Below are positions 57,994 to 62,111 of a DNA stretch of 62,111 nucleotides, piece after piece. The position numbers and the translations under genes were made by a program. The stretch spans positions 1-62,111 of the forward strand of contig LUCW03000133.1 in the NCBI GenBank assembly GCA_001586965.3. The letters are read 5' to 3'. Positions within the stretch are counted from its first letter, which is position 1. The number at the start of each line of letters is the position of its first letter. Origin of the DNA: Sphaeroforma sirkka (lineage: Eukaryota; Opisthokonta; Ichthyosporea; Ichthyophonida). The notes beneath the pieces were generated by a model. The model searched no databases and was not told where the DNA came from. It saw only the letters and a program-made list of their open reading frames with translations.

Positions 57994-60232
57994 CGATTAC
58001 GGTTTAGGGGGAGCGCTATTCCAATGGGTCGACGGTAAGAAACATTACTTAATGTTCTTCAGTAAGACTCTGAACCATGCGCAACAGAACTACGCCACAC
58101 CTATGAAGGAGTTACTGGCATTGGTATATGGACTGACACATTTCCGGGAATACTTGGATGGGCAACGGTTTGCGGTCTTCACGGACCACAAGGCCCTTGT
58201 GTATATGAACACACAGCTCAAGCTTAATCCGATGCTTCAGAGATGGCATCATATCATCGCGCCATTCAACTTTACCATATCGCATATACCAGGAGAGACA
58301 AATGTGCTCCCGGACATGTTAAGTAGAGTACATGAGGGGACAGCGGAGCAGGACGAACTCGAAATAATGTATACAGACGGCTGGCAGTTATTCCCTAGTT
58401 ACTTTGAACAAGCGCAACAACACTTTGGACCGAATGACATAGATGTATTTGCGGACCCAACCAACGCTCAGCTTCCTCGGTTCTGGACGAAGGATGATGG
58501 GGAAGGAGCGTTTGCCCACGACTGGTCGATAGTCGATGGATGGATGAACCCGCCTTGGGAACAGATACACAGGATGTTACGCAAGATACGAGCCGACGGC
58601 GCACGGGCCACAGTATGTCTACCATGGGTACCAAGAGCACCATGGTTCGACCTGTTCAAGCAGTTATTGCAGACAGAACCGGTGCTGGTACCACGGACAC
58701 CACACACGTTCCTCAAGTACGCTAAGTACGCATGTGGGAAGACACCATGGGGTCATACCGTAGTAGCACGGGTGGGTCCTCCCAATGGATTCAACCTGGA
58801 CCCGCTGTTTTCACAGCGACTTGGTTTTGCAGAACCAAAGCATACAAAATATGTCATGTGCTTAGACACAGCGCGAGAAATCTCAGTGGCACTGGCAGAT
58901 GCAGAGGGTCAACCGGCGTTTGCACAAGCGAGTCCGGCGGAGAAACAGCGTCGTACGCAACTCACGCAAGCGCAACACGAACAAGGACATCATGGGGCGG
59001 CGGACACAGTCCAACAACTTCGTCAGAACGGTCACATTTGGCCAGGGGCACTTGAGTTAGCCACAGAAGTTAAGCGGCAATGTGGCACATGTTTGGGACA
59101 GGACACACTTCGTAAAGGTTTCCACCCGATGATTAGCATCGATGCACGCTACCCGTGGGACCATATTCAAGTGGACTACATCCCGATGCCACTGGAGTCC
59201 AGACGCAAGAACAATTATATTCTTCACGTCTTAGACATCGCCACAGGCTATTCTATCCTTCGAGCCACACCGGACAAGACAAAGGAAACCACGACACAGA
59301 CACTCATAGAGATTTTTTGGCGAACATGGTTTCCCCGTAAAATCCAAACAGACATGGGGAAGGAGTTCACCAACAAGTTAGTGGAGCTTCTGGTCCAGGA
59401 AGTGGGGATGATACATAAGGTGTCTCCACCATATCGACCCCAAGTGCTGGGCGCGGCAGAACGACGTCACAAGGAGATTACACGTTCTATTCGACAATGC
59501 TGTGAGGCAGTTCCCCTTCGATGGGACGAACGCCTTCCGTTTACGATGCTATACCAGAACCTTCGGATATCCCGTCGCCATAAGAGTGCACCGTTTGGCG
59601 TGCACTTTGGCCGCCGCCATGTTCCGTTCGCCGATTTCACGGACGAGTTACCGGATTCTCAGCCGATGACGAATGACACCTGGGCACAACGATTAGACCA
59701 GTTACAGGACACTATATTGCCGACCCTCCACCACATTACCAAGAAGTATACAGGCAAGCTTACGACGACATTTGACCGCCTGCATGCTCACGACTTGGTA
59801 CATTTCGACGACGAAGGAGATGTGGTCATGGTACGATCAGAAGGCCGAACAACGAAGGCTATGCGGCCATTGTTTGGACCATATGTAGTCAAAGCTAGAC
59901 ACGGCCAACGCTACGAGTTAGCGAACAAGGATGGTTCCGCCCCACCAGAATTCAAGACCAAACCGGTACGGGTGGAACTCCTCCGTTTAGTGCATAGACG
60001 CACAGACCCACCAATTAACGAAGACTTATGGACCGAAGGAGGGGTTGAGTTTCGCCATATTATCACACACCGTACGAATGATGAGACGGGGAAGTTAGAA
60101 TACCTGGTGAGATGGCGAGAAGGCGAACCAACGTGGGAAATAGCAGAAGCTTTTGATGATGCCAACGATATCGCGGCCTACCACAAAGCTTCGCAGACAC
60201 GGACACGTAAGCGCCAACGTGCACAGTTCTAA
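57932..60232 (+). CDS. RNase H - methyltransferase-like - integrase - chromodomain polyprotein of A-plus
   Basis: A 766-codon uninterrupted frame. RNase H: D18 in LETDASDYG, E60, D85 (FTDHKAL) and D128 (VLPDMLSR). Residues 158-256 hold the Dam-like methyltransferase domain with NPPW at 206-209. Integrase zinc finger: H349, H353, C384, C387. Integrase core: D415 (VDYIPMP), D474 (QTDMGKEF) and E510 (GAAERRH), with 35 residues between the last two as in the D,D(35)E family. GPY/F is at about 646-652 (LFGPYVV). A chromodomain is at about 706-753 (FRHIITHRTND, YLVRWREGEPTWEIAEAFDD). The product would cleave RNA in RNA/DNA hybrids, integrate the cDNA and tether to chromatin. The first codon is an internal Met after a frameshift, not a true start. 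Confidence 0.93.
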   Translation: MLWRYNFPVDGIPLNLETDASDYGLGGALFQWVDGKKHYLMFFSKTLNHAQQNYATPMKELLALVYGLTHFREYLDGQRFAVFTDHKALVYMNTQLKLNPMLQRWHHIIAPFNFTISHIPGETNVLPDMLSRVHEGTAEQDELEIMYTDGWQLFPSYFEQAQQHFGPNDIDVFADPTNAQLPRFWTKDDGEGAFAHDWSIVDGWMNPPWEQIHRMLRKIRADGARATVCLPWVPRAPWFDLFKQLLQTEPVLVPRTPHTFLKYAKYACGKTPWGHTVVARVGPPNGFNLDPLFSQRLGFAEPKHTKYVMCLDTAREISVALADAEGQPAFAQASPAEKQRRTQLTQAQHEQGHHGAADTVQQLRQNGHIWPGALELATEVKRQCGTCLGQDTLRKGFHPMISIDARYPWDHIQVDYIPMPLESRRKNNYILHVLDIATGYSILRATPDKTKETTTQTLIEIFWRTWFPRKIQTDMGKEFTNKLVELLVQEVGMIHKVSPPYRPQVLGAAERRHKEITRSIRQCCEAVPLRWDERLPFTMLYQNLRISRRHKSAPFGVHFGRRHVPFADFTDELPDSQPMTNDTWAQRLDQLQDTILPTLHHITKKYTGKLTTTFDRLHAHDLVHFDDEGDVVMVRSEGRTTKAMRPLFGPYVVKARHGQRYELANKDGSAPPEFKTKPVRVELLRLVHRRTDPPINEDLWTEGGVEFRHIITHRTNDETGKLEYLVRWREGEPTWEIAEAFDDANDIAAYHKASQTRTRKRQRAQF
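58403..58699 (+). other. Dam-like DNA adenine methyltransferase domain in A-plus pol
   Basis: Between RNase H and integrase the polyprotein reads YFEQAQQHFGPNDIDVFADP, NAQLPRFWTKDDGEGAFAHDW, DGWMNPPWEQIHRMLRKI and ATVCLPWVPRAPWFDLF. The order (DxxA, N-x(3)-PRF-x-T, DW, NPPW, then a hydrophobic LPW...WF strand) follows my knowledge of phage-type N6-adenine methyltransferases (Pfam Dam) and of the MT domain in DIRS retrotransposons. NPPW is at 58,547-58,558. No separate glycine-rich SAM loop is obvious, so activity is uncertain. All three copies in the window have the domain, the A-minus copy with NRPW. Confidence 0.72.
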
Positions 60233-60264
60233 TACTTTATCTTCAATATAACGTTGTTCTCGGA

Positions 60265-60515
60265 TATCGAGCTCCAGCTCTGGAGCATAAACCAGCAACT
60301 CTAGCTCCCGAGTATAAACCAGCAACTCTAGCTCCCGAGTATAAACCAGCAACTCTAGCTTCCGAGTATAAACCAGCAACTCTAGCTCCCGAGTATAAAC
60401 CAGCCACTCGAGCTCGCGAGAATAAACGGTTAGCACTCGAGCTCGCGAGGGTAAATCGTCAGCGACTCAAGCTCGCGAGGTTAAATGAGCCAATCTAGCT
60501 TCGGAGTATAAAACA
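60265..60515 (+). repeat. 27-bp minisatellite in the A 3' UTR
   Basis: CCAGCAACTCTAGCTCCCG followed by AGTATAAA repeats with a 27-bp period at 60,292, 60,319, 60,346 and 60,373. Degenerate units lie on both sides, the downstream ones with CTCGAGCTCGCGAG. The minus-strand open frame across it is a product of the period being divisible by 3. Confidence 0.93.
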
Positions 60516-60687
60516 GCGAAATCAATCAAACAACTCCTTGGGCTTTGTTTTGAAACAGCGGGTTAATGGTTTGCACGGTTTCTGCCACTGGCAGTTTTTT
60601 TCTCCGACACAAGTATAGTCCTATATTGTACTTGCCAAACTCCTATATGCTGATACAGATGAACAGTAGCTTCAAGAATTCAAACAC

Positions 60688-60925
60688 GACGGGTCGCTCG
60701 AGACGTATACATCGGGTCCTCTAGCTCTCTGAGGTAAAATGCCAGAACAATGCTTTTAGCTCTCTGACGGGTCGCTCGAGACGTATACATCGGGTCCTCT
60801 AGCTCTCTGAGGTAAAATGCCAGAACAATGCTTTAGCTCTCTGAGGATAAATGCCAGCACAATGCTCTAGCTCTCGAGGATAAATGCCAGCACAATCCTC
60901 TAGCTCTCGAGGATAATGCCAGCAC
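60688..60925 (+). repeat. 78-bp and about 33-bp tandem repeats in the A 3' UTR
   Basis: GACGGGTCGCTCGAGACG recurs at 60,688 and 60,766. It is followed by units of about 33 bp with CTCTAGCTCTCGAGGATAAA and TGCCAGCACAAT. The TCTAGCTC...CGAG...ATAAA...CCAGCA core matches the 27-bp repeat, so both derive from one motif. Confidence 0.88.
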
Positions 60926-60990
60926 ATACGGTACTATGCTATTCTTATCATCTCTGAAACTGGCACACTGCTTTGTTCAGTGCTTCAGTT

Positions 60991-60999
60991 TGGGGGGGT
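60991..60999 (+). other. Polypurine tract of element A-plus
   Basis: TGGGGGGGT ends directly at the 3' LTR start (TGTGGTCAG). This is a G-rich plus-strand primer site by position and composition. Confidence 0.75.
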
Positions 61000-61249
61000 T
61001 GTGGTCAGAATACAAGTACTTAGATTTATTTGATTAGTTTAGGTTTACTACAAGTTTTACAGTTTATCAGAATAATCTGATAAACTGGGTTTTAGGGGTT
61101 TGCTGGTTTTACAGCACACGACTAATGACTCATTTAAGAGTCAGTCATTTTAGGAATACTGTTTATAATTACTAATAAATGAACAACGTCCCCCCCTCCC
61201 TGAGGAGGGAGAACGGTGAGATACAGTTATCTCGCGTATACTTACTACA
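61000..61249 (+). repeat. 3' LTR of element A-plus
   Basis: It begins TGTGGTCAGAATACAAG and ends CTTACTACA, 250 bp. It is homologous to 49,884-50,130 with about ten small differences and keeps the three stem-loops. Confidence 0.94.
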
Positions 61250-62111
61250 ACCTTGGACCTTTTCTCCAGCATGTAGACGAACCACCGTACCCTCAATTTT
61301 GGTTCAAACCAAACCATCGCGCTTGTTGGTCCCGCCTATGATACTTCCGATCTAGGCTAGCCAGCACATACCGAATGCATCCGTGGTCTGGTGCGGCATT
61401 GGCTCACCTCCATCCTCGCTCCTCGACCGAATTATGACGGATAACCTGGTCCTACTCGGTATTTCGCACTCGGCACTAACCCATTCCACGGCACTACATG
61501 GCGCATGAGAGCCATACCATATGTTCATACATTATAACATACATACATTGTAGCTTATCTTTTTTTTGAAATAAATAATATTAACCCTAATGGTATATGC
61601 AATATCTCATGGCTTAGAAAATTGTAGAACTCATACAAGAACAATATCTTTACACCGGCGCGGATTAATTTGTCGCCGTATGTCAGAGCAACCTAGAATG
61701 GTAACAGGTTGGCCCGGTGCTTTAATTGTTCGCCACAGGAATATCGAATGCATTGAAGGGCGTGTTTAAAAAAATGCGGTGTCCGGCACCTATATATTCT
61801 TTGATTTACACAGTTGTTTATTATTCAGCCAGTTCGAAGACTTCCACGTTCGGCACCATTCACACACGTGTCCGATCCGAAACTGTTGAGAGGCAGAAGA
61901 GATAGCCGACTGGATACGATCTCATTGGTATGCCAGTATTGTAAACGATGATTCGGACACGACAACTTCATGTATATCGGACGATATGGATGATAACCAT
62001 GAGGAGAATGAAAAGATCGAGACTATGAATACAATTTTTGAAGCTGTATAATAGCTAAAAGTCTGGAACATAGTGAGCAGCAGATTTGAAATACACCAAC
62101 TCACAAGAGAA
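61250..62111. other. Unassigned flank after element A-plus
   Basis: No LTR, satellite or known coding motif is visible. The stretch has a poly-T near 61,561 and otherwise mixed composition. A plus-strand frame from 61,891 to 62,050, opened by a stop and without an ATG at its start, encodes about 53 acidic residues (EAEEIADWIRSHWYASIV, then many Asp and Glu, ending NTIFEAV). It could be the last exon of a gene or a transposase remnant, but the evidence is weak. Confidence 0.3.

Larger units (their letters stand above)
49884..61249 (+). mobile_element. Ty3/gypsy chromovirus-like LTR retrotransposon A-plus
   Basis: LTRs of 247 and 250 bp (49,884-50,130 and 61,000-61,249) bracket a leader, a duplicated leader-gag region, gag, protease, RT, RNase H, a methyltransferase-like domain, integrase, GPY/F and chromodomain, a repeat-rich 3' UTR and a polypurine tract. 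By eye the LTRs differ at roughly ten positions, more per base than those of element B, so this insertion appears older. No 5-bp target-site duplication is obvious (GCA before, ACCTT after), which fits later recombination. The last 766 codons of pol are uninterrupted. Confidence 0.93.

Noticed and set aside
60095..60436. Minus-strand frame with a repeated ELELLVYTR-like motif
   Set aside because: It is the 27-bp minisatellite read in a stop-free frame, antisense to the end of pol.
49879..61254. Target-site duplication of element A-plus
   Set aside because: The bases before the 5' LTR (CAGCA) and after the 3' LTR (ACCTT) do not match.
61250..62111. tRNA or other small RNA gene in the right flank
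   Set aside because: No cloverleaf arms or A/B box pair could be found by reading both strands.

Overview
The window is eukaryotic repeat DNA. Nothing in it is a recognisable single-copy host gene, and there are no bacterial operons, rRNA or tRNA genes that I can see. The organism cannot be named from the sequence. Chromodomain-bearing Ty3/gypsy retrotransposons and long satellite arrays fit a fungus, oomycete or other microbial eukaryote. The combination looks pericentromeric or otherwise heterochromatic.

Layout. Positions 1 to about 31,490 are one head-to-tail satellite with a 99-bp unit (about 318 units by arithmetic, left end outside the window). It has three sub-domains: a left part with two mixed variants, a near-perfectly homogeneous core (about 9.66-16.49 kb), and a right part with three interspersed linker variants. 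From 31,491 to 31,960 lie hybrid, degraded units. From 31,961 to 35,185 the array is a related 80-bp satellite (about 40 units) that contains a 483-bp higher-order repeat.

The satellite ends abruptly in a truncated, reverse-strand Ty3/gypsy element, called A-minus (35,191-36,790 and 45,705-49,630). It is split by a second, related element, B (36,791-45,687, plus strand, 180-bp LTRs). After a 253-bp spacer comes a plus-strand A element, A-plus (49,884-61,249, LTRs of about 250 bp), head to head with A-minus. A-plus carries an internal tandem duplication of its leader and gag. The last 862 bp are unassigned.

Both families share one architecture: LTR, long leader, Gag with an atypical zinc knuckle, aspartic protease, reverse transcriptase, RNase H, a domain resembling phage/DIRS-type DNA N6-adenine methyltransferase (NPPW motif), HHCC/DDE integrase, GPY/F module and chromodomain, then a minisatellite-bearing 3' UTR, G-rich polypurine tract and LTR. 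The methyltransferase-like insertion in a chromovirus-like gypsy polyprotein is the most interesting signal here. A 766-residue open frame in A-plus covers RNase H to chromodomain without interruption. Most other coding segments are broken by single-base indels, so the copies are decayed or the assembly carries indel errors.
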